A stretch of 64,000 nucleotides of DNA from G965230065 sp965230065 (GTDB lineage: Bacteria > Bacteroidota > Bacteroidia > Cytophagales > Cyclobacteriaceae): positions 5,704,001 to 5,768,000 of the forward strand of contig OZ245942.1 of assembly GCA_965230065.1 (NCBI GenBank). The letters run 5' to 3'. Shown here one piece after another: positions 33,535-42,202 of the stretch. The notes under the pieces were generated by a model, which saw only the letters and a program-made list of their open reading frames with translations, ran no database searches and was not told the origin of the DNA. Numbering within the stretch: the first letter of the stretch is position 1; each line of letters starts with the position of its first letter. Made by a program: the position numbers and the translations under genes.

Positions 33535-34481
33535 ACAACGTAGCGGTAAGCGGAGAGTTTCTGGCAGCGGTAAACAACCTGCTTGAAAAGACACTGGCAA
33601 TTGGCCTTGCGATGGTGCCGGTCTTTTTATTGGTGGTCTTGTTTAACCAGGTGTTCTCAGCATTGGTATTTGAAAATCGGTTCCGACTGGATATGCAACC
33701 CATTGTAAGGGGCTTTGTTATCCTATTGGTATTGACCTTTTATACTGATTTTATGGCAGTGGTCAGCGGGACTATCCAGGCACTATCGGATTACATTGGG
33801 CCAGATAAGACTTTCATGCAAAAGCTTTCTGATATGTGGAACCTGCTGTTGCCAGGAAACCAGAACGGAAGCCTGCCCACCAATATGGAAGAATTGTATG
33901 CTTCATTTACAAGGCTTGTGCAGTTTGATATAGTAAACTGGCTGCTGGCCTTGCTGGAAGGCTCTTTTGTGCATATCGTTAGGAAAGGCATTGAAATTAT
34001 CCGCCTGGTGCTGCTGGGCTTTCTTTATATCGTCGGGCCTTTGGCTATTGGTTTATCAGTCATTCCCGGTTTCAACAGCCTTGTGATGAAGTGGCTGCAA
34101 AGTTATTTGACGGTACAGTTCTGGAGCGTAACGCTCATCATTTTGGATACTTTGGTATCTGAGTTCAACAGCCTTTATTTCAATGGGCTGCTATTTTCCA
34201 CTGAATTGGGAACTGCGAATTTCGTACTGGTAAGCCTGGTAATTGTCATCCTCTATTTTATGGTACCGCACCTAACCAGCTACTACCTGGGGCATTCCCA
34301 TGCCGCTATTTTTCAGAGCCGGGTGTTCAGTACCGCCCTTTTAGGGGCAGGTATGGCCTACCAGGGCGGAAGGACAGCCATCGCTGGAAGCAAAACAGTA
34401 ATGAAAACAGGCGGGGCAGCAGTCAGGAACCTTTACAAAACCAGCCAAACCGTCCGCTATGCCAACCGGAACAGGCAATGA
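33531..34481 (+). CDS. traJ: Conjugal transfer protein TraJ (VirB6-like)
   Basis: 316 residues with about six membrane segments, including 'GLAMVPVFLLVVLFNQVFSA', 'GFVILLVLTFYTDFMAVVSG', 'VLLGFLYIVGPLAIGLSVIP' and 'FVLVSLVIVILYFMVPHLTS', then a soluble tail. The 'VRKGIEIIRLVLLGFLYIVG' core and order after traG match Bacteroides TraJ. Its stop lies inside a small repeated element shared with the end of the nuclease gene near 3050. Confidence 0.9.
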   Translation: MNNVAVSGEFLAAVNNLLEKTLAIGLAMVPVFLLVVLFNQVFSALVFENRFRLDMQPIVRGFVILLVLTFYTDFMAVVSGTIQALSDYIGPDKTFMQKLSDMWNLLLPGNQNGSLPTNMEELYASFTRLVQFDIVNWLLALLEGSFVHIVRKGIEIIRLVLLGFLYIVGPLAIGLSVIPGFNSLVMKWLQSYLTVQFWSVTLIILDTLVSEFNSLYFNGLLFSTELGTANFVLVSLVIVILYFMVPHLTSYYLGHSHAAIFQSRVFSTALLGAGMAYQGGRTAIAGSKTVMKTGGAAVRNLYKTSQTVRYANRNRQ

Positions 34482-34530
34482 GCAATGCCGCCGTGGAACG
34501 GAACAAACACAAAACTTAAAACTCCTTAAA
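34479..34530. repeat. Second copy of the short repeated element plus a CCCTAAAC tract
   Basis: Plus-strand CAATGAGCAATGCCGCCGTG followed by GAACGGAAC matches the element at 3051-3091 on the opposite strand. It overlaps the traJ stop. It is followed by CTTAAACCCTAAAC, one unit of the telomere-like family that also occurs at 2981-3035, 3728-3845 and 35973-36045. Confidence 0.55.
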
Positions 34531-34547
34531 CCCTAAACATTATTACC

Positions 34548-35153
34548 ATGACCAAATTAAAAGATTTTAACCAATCATTTTATGCCATGCGCAGCATTGC
34601 CATTATCAGTGTAATGGGCTTTGTTGTTGCCACAGTGGCATATATTGTCCAGTATCACAAGATACAGGAATATTACCAGCAGAAGACCTATGTGATTACC
34701 AATTGGGGCACTTTTCCCGCCAGCTATTATGATGGCAGAAAAGTATCAAAAATTGAAGCACAAAACCATGTAGAGAGCTTCGTCAAAAACATGTTTGCCC
34801 ATAGTGCCGAGACTTATTACGAACATATCAACCATGCCCTGAACCTGATTGACGAAGAGTCTGGCAAGCGGATTTACCATGATTTTGAAGAAGGGGAAGT
34901 ACATAAAAACTATGTCCGTTATGGCTCCCACACAGAGATTAAGATAGACTCAGTCGTGCTGGATATGAATACTTTTCCCAATACCGGAAAGTTCTATGCT
35001 TTGCAGGAGGTGCATATTGGCAATGATGTACGCAGCCTGCCTATTGCGGCCAGCTTCAGGATTATCCAGACTTACCGGCACGAAAAGAATCCTTACGGTT
35101 TAGAGCTGACCAACTTTGACTTTATCGCTTACGACCGTAAACCCAAAAAATAA
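34548..35153 (+). CDS. traK: Conjugal transfer protein TraK (VirB8-like)
   Basis: 201 residues. A single N-terminal membrane anchor ('IAIISVMGFVVATVAYIVQY', about 18-37) precedes a periplasmic domain of VirB8/NTF2-like type, with 'NWGTFPASYYDGRKVSKIEA' and 'FRIIQTYRHEKNPYGLELTN'. The start (MTKLKDFNQSFYAMRSI) and length are standard for Bacteroides TraK. VirB8 proteins bridge inner-membrane and outer-membrane parts of the secretion channel. Confidence 0.92.
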   Translation: MTKLKDFNQSFYAMRSIAIISVMGFVVATVAYIVQYHKIQEYYQQKTYVITNWGTFPASYYDGRKVSKIEAQNHVESFVKNMFAHSAETYYEHINHALNLIDEESGKRIYHDFEEGEVHKNYVRYGSHTEIKIDSVVLDMNTFPNTGKFYALQEVHIGNDVRSLPIAASFRIIQTYRHEKNPYGLELTNFDFIAYDRKPKK

Positions 35154-35155
35154 AC

Positions 35156-35974
35156 ATGAAACCATCTATATTTTTACCAATCATAATACTAACACTCCTG
35201 CCCTTTATTACTTATTCCCAGAGAGGTGTCAGCACTGCCCAGCGGTACGCCGCCCGAGACACAATCTATGTTTCCCACCAAGCTAAATCTTACCTGCTTT
35301 TTGATGAAGCAGTAAGTTTGGCCGATGTGGGTAACCCCTCTCTTTACCAGGCACAAATTGAGGGTAACAGCATTTTGGTAGTGGCTAAACAAGACAGCGT
35401 ACCAGATACACCTTTCTATGCAGTAGTAGGAGGAAAACCCTTTACAGGCAGATTGGCCTTTAATCTGCACCCCGAAGCTTTCTATGACTTCCGTGAAAGA
35501 AGTAGTCCGCCAAGTTCATTTGATTATTCAATTACTGAGCAAGAGGTGCTGAGCAGATTGAAAAGCCTACAATCCCATGAGGATTTAAACTATGTAAGCT
35601 CCCGAAAGAATGGAATAAGTTTTACTTTGGCAGGCGTAGTTCATGATTTGTCTACAACTTATTTGAAGTTTAAAGTAGACAACCAGACTTCCCTGGTTTA
35701 TCAAACGGATTTTATCGGTTTTGAACGCTTAAAGCGCTACAAGAAAGGCTTTTTCACCAAAGAAAAGGAAGCCCGTTTTCCCCTGGACCCATTGGCAGAT
35801 TGGGGCACTAAATCAATTCTCCCCTATTCCCAAAAATACCTTTATTATGCCCTGCCCATTCAATCGCTGGACAATAAAGAAGCTATTTTGGTCACACTCC
35901 GGGAAAAGGCCCATGGACGCTCTGTTTCACTCAAAATTTCATCCCGGCTTAACCGAAGGGCGGATTTGTATTGA
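35156..35974 (+). CDS. traN: Conjugal transfer protein TraN (VirB9-like, DUF4138)
   Basis: 272 residues. An N-terminal signal peptide ('IFLPIIILTLLPFITYSQRG') is followed by 'DTIYVSHQAKSYLLFDEAVS', the beta-rich start typical of TraN/VirB9, and 'QTDFIGFERLKRYKK' and 'LYYALPIQSLDNKEAILVTL'. It begins two bases after traK. In most Bacteroides elements TraN follows TraM; here it precedes it. Confidence 0.88.
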   Translation: MKPSIFLPIIILTLLPFITYSQRGVSTAQRYAARDTIYVSHQAKSYLLFDEAVSLADVGNPSLYQAQIEGNSILVVAKQDSVPDTPFYAVVGGKPFTGRLAFNLHPEAFYDFRERSSPPSSFDYSITEQEVLSRLKSLQSHEDLNYVSSRKNGISFTLAGVVHDLSTTYLKFKVDNQTSLVYQTDFIGFERLKRYKKGFFTKEKEARFPLDPLADWGTKSILPYSQKYLYYALPIQSLDNKEAILVTLREKAHGRSVSLKISSRLNRRADLY

Positions 35975-36060
35975 TTAGGTTTTGGAGATTGAGGATTAGG
36001 TTTTGGAATACTGACCATTCCTAATCCCAAAAACCCAATCCCTTTCCACTGCGGTTCAAA
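35973..36060. repeat. Telomere-like inverted repeat between traN and traM
   Basis: Units GATTAGGTTTTGGAGATTGA and GGATTAGGTTTTGG on the left are mirrored by CCTAATCCCAAAAACCCAATCC on the right (split: CCTAATCCCAAAAA, CCCAATCC), so the gap can fold into a hairpin. Same sequence family as at 2981-3035 and 3728-3845. Confidence 0.55.
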
Positions 36061-36070
36061 ACCTAAACTA

Positions 36071-37138
36071 ATGAAAGATTTTAAAGATAATTTGGAAGAA
36101 GAAATCATTGCTGAAAAAAAGGAGCCTTATGAGACCCCAATACCTAAGGCCCACTATACTTTCGGGCGAAAGTTGTTAAAGGGGTTATCTCGGTATAGCC
36201 TGCTCGTTATTGTTGGGCTGGCAGCACTTTCTATTACCTTTCTCCATTTCAAAGGCAAGCACTTGTTGACAATCCTGAAGGGCACACCAATACCTACTTT
36301 TTTTCTGGAAAAAATGATTGCGCCAAAACCACTTCCCGACAAAACGCAAGTGTATAAAGAAACCCTCAAGGAAGAGGAAAAGCAATTGAGACAAAAGCGG
36401 ACGTTAGATAATAAACCCATAAAGCCCCACTGGCAGGAATCCTATTTTTCTGGAAATACAAATACAAAGACTAATGCCCAGGTAGGAATTCAGGATACTA
36501 CTGTAAAGGAAATTAACCACCTGGCGCATACTGATACCGTTAAACTCGCCAAACCACTTATTACACAGAAACGGAAAAGGAGTAAAAAGAAGTCAAGACC
36601 CAATAAGACAGCATCCCAAGAGCATAAAATCACAGCAAAGAAAGAAGCTGATCTTGACTTTTTTCAGCCCGTGAAAGTAGGGAATGTATCATCAGTGGAA
36701 AGATTTATTTCATGCTCCGTACATGGCGGACAGGAAGTTAGCAATAACCAAATGCTGAGCCTAAGGCTTACGAAAGATATTATGGTCAACGGTCAGCAGA
36801 TACCTTCCGGCACACTCATCTATGGTTCAGTGAGGTTAGCCCAAAACCGAATACAAGTTTTGGTATCCAGGGTTTTACAATTTGCTGTGCAGTACAGGGT
36901 ACATGACCATACCTATCATGAAGGTATTTTATTGGATGAAACGCAAAATATCTGGGAAGATGCTACTCAGGAAACTGCCTATCGTCAAGGCCAAAGAAGC
37001 ATACGGAAACTGCCCATTGATATTGCTGTTGAATTAGGACGCAATATCTTACAGGGTTCTAAACGTAAACAATCCACGATCTATTTACCCGATGGCTATC
37101 CCCTTTATCTTGTTAACCAACAACCATCAACACCATGA
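36071..37138 (+). CDS. traM: Conjugal transfer protein TraM (VirB10-like)
   Basis: 355 residues. A cytoplasmic N-terminus, one membrane segment ('YSLLVIVGLAALSITFLHFK', about 41-60), a long Lys/Pro/Thr-rich periplasmic linker, and a C-terminal VirB10/TraM domain with 'VERFISCSVHGGQEVSNNQM', 'LRLTKDIMVNGQQIPSGTLI' and 'DIAVELGRNILQG'. VirB10-like proteins span both membranes and gate the channel. Its stop overlaps the next start (ATGA). Confidence 0.92.
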   Translation: MKDFKDNLEEEIIAEKKEPYETPIPKAHYTFGRKLLKGLSRYSLLVIVGLAALSITFLHFKGKHLLTILKGTPIPTFFLEKMIAPKPLPDKTQVYKETLKEEEKQLRQKRTLDNKPIKPHWQESYFSGNTNTKTNAQVGIQDTTVKEINHLAHTDTVKLAKPLITQKRKRSKKKSRPNKTASQEHKITAKKEADLDFFQPVKVGNVSSVERFISCSVHGGQEVSNNQMLSLRLTKDIMVNGQQIPSGTLIYGSVRLAQNRIQVLVSRVLQFAVQYRVHDHTYHEGILLDETQNIWEDATQETAYRQGQRSIRKLPIDIAVELGRNILQGSKRKQSTIYLPDGYPLYLVNQQPSTP

Positions 37139-37974
37139 AAAAGTCTACAATTAAGTTTACAATTATTTGTTCATTATGCCTCTCTCTCAGTGGAATGGAT
37201 ATGTATGCACAAGGTATTCCAGTGGTTGACCCTGTCCATATCGCCGTAACCATTGCCAATGGTTATACTTTGGATGACCAACTGGATAAACTCACCGAGC
37301 AAGTAGGTTTCTCTTATTTGATTCAGCAGAAGGTAGCGGATATCTATCAATTACAAGAAGATTATCAGGAGTTTTTGAAGCAGGCAGAAACAGTGAATGA
37401 GTTGGAGTGGGCAGACCTGACAGAAAGCCAGGCGCATGCTTTGGCCCTTGAAACCAATATGGATGCCTATGTCCCGGCCTATCAAAATATTGCTTCCCTC
37501 AAAAAAGCTTATGACAAATTAAACGGTTCTGGTAGCGCCCAATCTTTATATGAACAATTGGATGGTTTTGGCGCACACTCCGCACTGCCACAAAACTTAT
37601 TAGACCTGGAAGCCATGCTGGAAGGATTATCAGTCAACCGGGCTGCTTTTGATGAGATGGCCTATAAGAAAAAGTTGCAGGTAGCACTGTCTTATAACCA
37701 GTTAGCCGAAGACCTGCTTGAAAAAGCACAGCAACTCAGCCAGGCACTGCTTGTTAATGAACGCTTTTCCATGACTGAAGGCGAGCGGCTCGCTAGCATC
37801 AAACAAGCCCATGACTATATTTTGCAAAGTATGGATTTGAAGCTCCAAGCTGACCAATTGGTGCTGGATGTAATGGAAGAAGCGGAAAAAAGTAAATCAG
37901 GGCCATTGAAGCAGTACGAACAACAATTGGAACGGGAAGTGTTGTCCACCACCCCTTTGTACCAGCATGAATAA
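37135..37974 (+). CDS. Periplasmic VirB5/TraI-like protein, paralogue 1
   Basis: 279 residues. A signal peptide ('FTIICSLCLSLSGMDMYAQG') is followed by 'IPVVDPVHIAVTIANGY', an opening shared with VirB5-type pilus-tip proteins. The rest is helical, with a C-terminal block 'NERFSMTEGERLASIKQAHD' that recurs in the next two genes. It overlaps traM (ATGA). VirB5 proteins sit at the tip or side of the conjugative pilus and aid contact with recipients; the assignment here is by signal peptide, opening motif and operon position. Confidence 0.75.
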   Translation: MKKSTIKFTIICSLCLSLSGMDMYAQGIPVVDPVHIAVTIANGYTLDDQLDKLTEQVGFSYLIQQKVADIYQLQEDYQEFLKQAETVNELEWADLTESQAHALALETNMDAYVPAYQNIASLKKAYDKLNGSGSAQSLYEQLDGFGAHSALPQNLLDLEAMLEGLSVNRAAFDEMAYKKKLQVALSYNQLAEDLLEKAQQLSQALLVNERFSMTEGERLASIKQAHDYILQSMDLKLQADQLVLDVMEEAEKSKSGPLKQYEQQLEREVLSTTPLYQHE

Positions 37975-38815
37975 TTATCCAAATATACTAAAAATGATAA
38001 ACAGAATATTTCTTTTCATAGTACCCTTATTTGTAATAGGACACCAAACCCATGCCCAGATCAAAGTCCCGGTAATGGACAACCTGCTTAAAAAAAGCAT
38101 AGAGGATAACATGAAAATTAATCTTCAACAGGGAGGGATTCTGGAAGTGATCCGGATGGCGACCGAAGAAACAAAAGAAAAGGTGGAAGCCACCGAAAAG
38201 CTTCAGTATGACTACCAGCAATTTCTCAGACAAACCACCAGTACGGCAAACCTTGCCCTATCCAATGCTGAAAATGAAAACGAAGTAATTGGACAAGTAG
38301 TAGCTTCCTCCAGGCACTTGAATGACTACAGTTTTGCCAACCATCTTTATAAAGTATTTTATCAACAAACTGAACCTTTAGCAAAAAGTCAGTTACTTTA
38401 TGAGCAACTCATTCCTTATAATGAAACTTATATTTTCACTCAGCTTGCCCCTTTTAAAGAATACCATAAAGCCCGGAGCCTTAATGTTTCTGCGGTGGAG
38501 GAGATGATCCAGCGGCGTAAGTTACAGCTAGCCAATGCTAATAGGCAACTTGCCCAAAGTAAAATAGAGAAAGCAAGCGAGCTTCAGGAATTGTTGACCA
38601 CAAACCAGGCATTCTCAATGACAGAGGCTGAACGTTTGGAAATCATAAAAAGAATGCAGGAATATTTACAGCACAGTCAACAATTGAAAGTCAAAGCTGA
38701 TCAGTTGATACAGCAAAGTGCAAAGCCTTCCTTTTCCAAAGCACAAGTACTGAACTCATTTAAGCTAAGTCAAAAGCGAAAAGTTTTGAGCCACACCCCC
38801 TTATTTCAGGAATAA
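37967..38815 (+). CDS. Periplasmic VirB5/TraI-like protein, paralogue 2
   Basis: 282 residues (Met10 at 37994 is an alternative start with a cleaner signal peptide, 'MINRIFLFIVPLFVIGHQTH'). Processing is expected at 'AQIKVPVM'. It is helical, with the shared block 'NQAFSMTEAERLEIIKRMQE' near residue 210 and a similar basic C-terminus ending 'SHTPLFQE', close to 'STTPLYQHE' of paralogue 1. It overlaps paralogue 1 by eight bases. Identity between the copies looks low apart from the shared block and end, so the duplication is old. Confidence 0.75.
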   Translation: MNNYPNILKMINRIFLFIVPLFVIGHQTHAQIKVPVMDNLLKKSIEDNMKINLQQGGILEVIRMATEETKEKVEATEKLQYDYQQFLRQTTSTANLALSNAENENEVIGQVVASSRHLNDYSFANHLYKVFYQQTEPLAKSQLLYEQLIPYNETYIFTQLAPFKEYHKARSLNVSAVEEMIQRRKLQLANANRQLAQSKIEKASELQELLTTNQAFSMTEAERLEIIKRMQEYLQHSQQLKVKADQLIQQSAKPSFSKAQVLNSFKLSQKRKVLSHTPLFQE

Positions 38816-38826
38816 ATTAACATTTC

Positions 38827-39630
38827 ATGAAGCAGAAATTTCTATTGATTCTCTTACTAATGATACTGCATATTTCAGCAAGTGCCCAACAAAGTGGAAT
38901 CATTATCAAAGACAAAAAAGGCATTGCCAAAAGCAACGAAAACATGGCATTCAATATTTTCAAGCAGCAAGAATATGAAGAAATACTTGGCTTTAATGAA
39001 GAAATCTTGGGCAGCTACACCCAAATTGAGGCTTTACAAAAAATGGTACTGGAAGACCTCAAACAATCTGAAACTGTAAAAGACCTACATTGGGCAGATT
39101 TATCCAAATCCCTGTACCTGGCAGATGAACTAATAAAAGGGGCGGTACAACCTGGAATTGAAATAGATTATGTGATAGAACATCCACTATTTCAAGAGAA
39201 TCCGGATGAGATTTATCAGGACTTGTTCATAGCCGGATCGGCTGACGGTTTACCCACTGATCTGAATTCGCTTAAACAGGCAAAGCAAAGATCCCAGACC
39301 CTGTCTAACAGCTTTCAACAGTTTGCTGCTGAGCGAAAAGCTTATGCCGTGGTGGCTTATCAGTATTTAGCTGAAGATTTGATACTTAAATCTACCGAGA
39401 TGAATGAAGTTTTGAAACAGCACAATCATTTTTCAATGACAGAAGCCGAAATAATGCGTTTACAATCATACGCAGAAGCGTACCTACAACTGGCAGGTGA
39501 AATGCTAGAAAAATCAGATAAACTTTTGCTGGAAATTGCCTATTGCCGACCTTTGCAAAACCAGTCAGATCAAGCGCAAAAAAGGCTGGAAAGGGCTACT
39601 ATTTCCCGCACCATTGTTTTGGATTATTAA
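38827..39630 (+). CDS. Periplasmic VirB5/TraI-like protein, paralogue 3
   Basis: 267 residues. The signal peptide is 'KFLLILLLMILHISASAQQS'. The helical body contains 'VKDLHWADLSKSLYLADELI', which mirrors 'VNELEWADLTESQAHALALE' of paralogue 1, and the shared block 'HNHFSMTEAEIMRLQSYAEA'. It follows paralogue 2 after 11 bases. It is the most divergent of the three at its C-terminus. Likely role as for the other two. Confidence 0.72.
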   Translation: MKQKFLLILLLMILHISASAQQSGIIIKDKKGIAKSNENMAFNIFKQQEYEEILGFNEEILGSYTQIEALQKMVLEDLKQSETVKDLHWADLSKSLYLADELIKGAVQPGIEIDYVIEHPLFQENPDEIYQDLFIAGSADGLPTDLNSLKQAKQRSQTLSNSFQQFAAERKAYAVVAYQYLAEDLILKSTEMNEVLKQHNHFSMTEAEIMRLQSYAEAYLQLAGEMLEKSDKLLLEIAYCRPLQNQSDQAQKRLERATISRTIVLDY

Positions 39631-39650
39631 CACCTTTAAATCCCTCAGCC

Positions 39651-40166
39651 ATGAAACATTTTTTTACTTTCATAACACTAATCCTTTTCTCATGTAACCC
39701 TCAGGAAGAAGCCGTCCCAAAGTACCCCATCAAGGAGCTTTTGCATCAGAAAAATTGGAAAGTGATTTCCATGCAAGCTGAGAGAAAAAGTGATGGAGAA
39801 TTACTGGATTGGTACGCGCAATTACCATCCTGTATAAAAGACAATACCTTTACTACCGAAGCCCCTGGTACCGGAACAGTGGGTGAACTGCATGGGGAAG
39901 AAGGAAATGCTCTTTGTCAGGAAATCGATCTTGCCTATAAGCCCCATATCGCCGGATGGAAACTCAACGAGCAGCACAACATTTTCTCAGTTTCTCTTTT
40001 TGCCTCCGGTCATCAAATGCTTTATGGGTATGCAATGGAAGAATCTTATGACTATGAGAATTGGATGATTGAGGAGTTCGATGAGGATACCTTGCGTGTT
40101 AGGGTATCTAAAATTAAGAATGAGGTTGCATATTTTGTTTCCATAACGTTCAAGGCTTTTCCATAA
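39651..40166 (+). CDS. Small lipoprotein at the end of the tra operon
   Basis: 171 residues from MKHFFTFITLILFSCNPQEE (ATG at 39651). The lipobox ends in Cys15. The open frame extends upstream to 39543 but would then lack the signal, so the internal ATG is chosen. The body is about 150 residues, acidic, with 'GTVGELHGEEGNALCQEIDL' and 'YDYENWMIEEFDEDTLRVRV', probably a small beta-rich domain like lipocalin-type lipoproteins. It lies 20 bases after the third VirB5-like gene. Function unknown; a cell-envelope role tied to conjugation is inference. Confidence 0.7.
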   Translation: MKHFFTFITLILFSCNPQEEAVPKYPIKELLHQKNWKVISMQAERKSDGELLDWYAQLPSCIKDNTFTTEAPGTGTVGELHGEEGNALCQEIDLAYKPHIAGWKLNEQHNIFSVSLFASGHQMLYGYAMEESYDYENWMIEEFDEDTLRVRVSKIKNEVAYFVSITFKAFP

Positions 40167-40652
40167 TATTCGCCATTAAGGGACCACATTCCTTTTCAGG
40201 GTAAATTGTAAAATCTGCATCCCTTATTGTTGGAGTTTACAAGTTGCTTACAATAGTTGAGAGTAATGTTGAAGATGGTTTTTAAGGGGAAGCATAATTA
40301 ATAAGGTAAATGTTAACTCCTATACTCCTATATAATTGTTCAACATGTAAAGTAATTTCATGAAGGCCACAAGGTAATAATCAAATATAAGCCTACGCTA
40401 AAACTTCAAGCGTCCGGTTCATTGCACGATGATAACCCATCAACAACTTTGAATACAAAATTTAAATTATTAAGGATAATAATTGTAAAATTTTAGCTTA
40501 TACCAACTTAATAAGTTCAAATCCTTCAATTTTCACCCAAGAGTAATTCTATTCATAATTGCTTAATTCTCTATCGCTTTTCAATAGCATTTTGTAAATT
40601 GAATTTGTATTTAATGCAAAAGCATTTTTTCAAACATTAACTCATCTTCAAA
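40167..40652. other. AT-rich gap after the tra operon
   Basis: About 485 bases with no gene, RNA or clear repeat seen. It separates the tra operon from genes of unrelated type, so the end of the transfer module is here. The near-consensus promoter-like string TTGTAAATTGAATTTGTAT lies at about 40591 upstream of the BNR gene but lacks an exact -7 match. Confidence 0.4.
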
Positions 40653-41831
40653 ATGACCAAAATAAGAGTCTTAGTTGGTACACGTAAAGGTTCGTTCATC
40701 CTCGAGTCTGATGGCAAACGTATGAATTGGAAAATTAATGGCCCTTTTTTCGGTGGTTGGGAAATATATCATATAAAAGGTTCACCTGTAAATCCAGACC
40801 GGATTTATGCATCTCAGTCGAGTGGATGGTTCGGGCAAATAATACAGCGGTCAGACGATGGGGGTAAAACCTGGGGAACACCGGGCGGTGAAAAAATGCC
40901 GACCACGGACGATAGCACCGGCGGCACAAGCAATAAGTTTGTTTACAACACTTCATCGGAAACCGGCAAGCCCCTTACCACACATCAATGGTATGATGGA
41001 AGCCAACGCCCTTGGGAATTTAAACGAGTATGGCACCTTGAGCCCTCCCTTAAAGATCAGGATGTGGTATACGCTGGAGTAGAGGATGCAGCCTTGTTCT
41101 GTACCAAGGATGGAGCAAAATCCTGGTTTGAGCTTCCGGGACTAAGAGGACATGTATCAGGCCCTAATTGGCAACCAGGCGCAGGTGGTATGTGCCTTCA
41201 TACGATTCTGCTTGATCCCATAAATCCTAACAGGATTTATATTGCTATCTCAGCCGCTGGAGCTTTTCGAACTGATGACGGAGGTGAAAGCTGGCTTCCT
41301 ATTAACAAGGGGCTGAAATCAGAGTATATCCCTGATCCAGATGCTGAGGTTGGCCATTGTGTTCATCGTTTAGCCTTCCACCCCTCAAATCCCGACGTAC
41401 TTTTCATGCAAAAACATTGGGACGTAATGCGTAGTGATAATGCAGGAAAGCTGTGGAATGAAATTAGCGGAAACCTGCCGAGTGACTTTGGTTTTGTAAT
41501 TGAAGTTCATCCTCATGAACCGGAAACTATTTTCGTGATTCCAATTAAAAGTGATGCTGAACATTATCCTCCTGAAGGGAAACTTCGGGTTTATCGTAGT
41601 AGAACTGGGGGAATGAAATGGGAAGCATTGACTAATGGGCTGCCACAAAGCCACTGTTACGTTAATGTACTTCGCGATGCCATGGCAATTGACTCACTTG
41701 ATTCATGTGGAATCTATTTTGGTACAACAGGAGGACAAGTTTACTGCTCTGCTGATTCTGGAGAGAATTGGAATGCGATTGTTCGAGATCTTCCTGCAGT
41801 ACTTTCCGTTGAGGTTCAAACAATCCAATAA
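40653..41831 (+). CDS. BNR/Asp-box beta-propeller protein (sialidase-like fold)
   Basis: 392 residues. Three Asp-box-like motifs (SDDGGKTW, TDDGGESW, SADSGENW) mark a sialidase-type propeller. There is no signal peptide, so the protein is cytoplasmic. 'VLVGTRKGSFILESDG' at the start and 'FHPSNPDVLFMQKHWDVMRS' are typical of a conserved bacterial family often annotated as glycosyl hydrolase, though no sialidase catalytic set is seen. It is followed three bases later by a MoaD/ThiS-like gene. The pair is seen in other genomes as I recall it, but the job of the pair is unknown. Confidence 0.8.
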   Translation: MTKIRVLVGTRKGSFILESDGKRMNWKINGPFFGGWEIYHIKGSPVNPDRIYASQSSGWFGQIIQRSDDGGKTWGTPGGEKMPTTDDSTGGTSNKFVYNTSSETGKPLTTHQWYDGSQRPWEFKRVWHLEPSLKDQDVVYAGVEDAALFCTKDGAKSWFELPGLRGHVSGPNWQPGAGGMCLHTILLDPINPNRIYIAISAAGAFRTDDGGESWLPINKGLKSEYIPDPDAEVGHCVHRLAFHPSNPDVLFMQKHWDVMRSDNAGKLWNEISGNLPSDFGFVIEVHPHEPETIFVIPIKSDAEHYPPEGKLRVYRSRTGGMKWEALTNGLPQSHCYVNVLRDAMAIDSLDSCGIYFGTTGGQVYCSADSGENWNAIVRDLPAVLSVEVQTIQ

Positions 41832-41834
41832 GTT

Positions 41835-42131
41835 ATGGTTCGGATTAAGCTTCCATTTCCACTTCGAAACTTGGCACAAATTGGCTCTGAAGTCGAGCTA
41901 AATATTGAGGGCAAAGTAACTCAAAAGTCTGTTCTCGATGCACTTGAGGCTCGTTATCCAGTGCTTAAAGGGACAATTCGGGATCACAAAACGAAATCGC
42001 GCCGGGCGTACCTGCGGTTTTTTGCTTGTGAAGAAGACCTTTCACATGAGTCACCAGATACTTTGCTTCCTGATGAGGTGGTATCAGGAAAAGAACCCTA
42101 TTATATTGTCGCAGCCATTGCTGGTGGCTAA
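41835..42131 (+). CDS. MoaD/ThiS-family ubiquitin-like sulfur-carrier protein
   Basis: 98 residues ending in Gly-Gly ('IVAAIAGG'), the hallmark of MoaD/ThiS proteins that carry sulfur as a C-terminal thiocarboxylate. 'VRIKLPFPLRNLAQIGSEVE' and 'SVLDALEARYPVLKGTI' fit the beta-grasp fold. No moeB/moaE or thi genes are nearby; its only partner is the BNR protein upstream. Length is slightly above the usual 80-90. Which pathway it serves is unknown. Confidence 0.85.
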   Translation: MVRIKLPFPLRNLAQIGSEVELNIEGKVTQKSVLDALEARYPVLKGTIRDHKTKSRRAYLRFFACEEDLSHESPDTLLPDEVVSGKEPYYIVAAIAGG

Positions 42132-42202
42132 TTCAAAAAGCGCCATTTTGTAAATAGATATAAACTCATTTAATGAGTAATGCCTATACGAAATTCCGGT
42201 GC

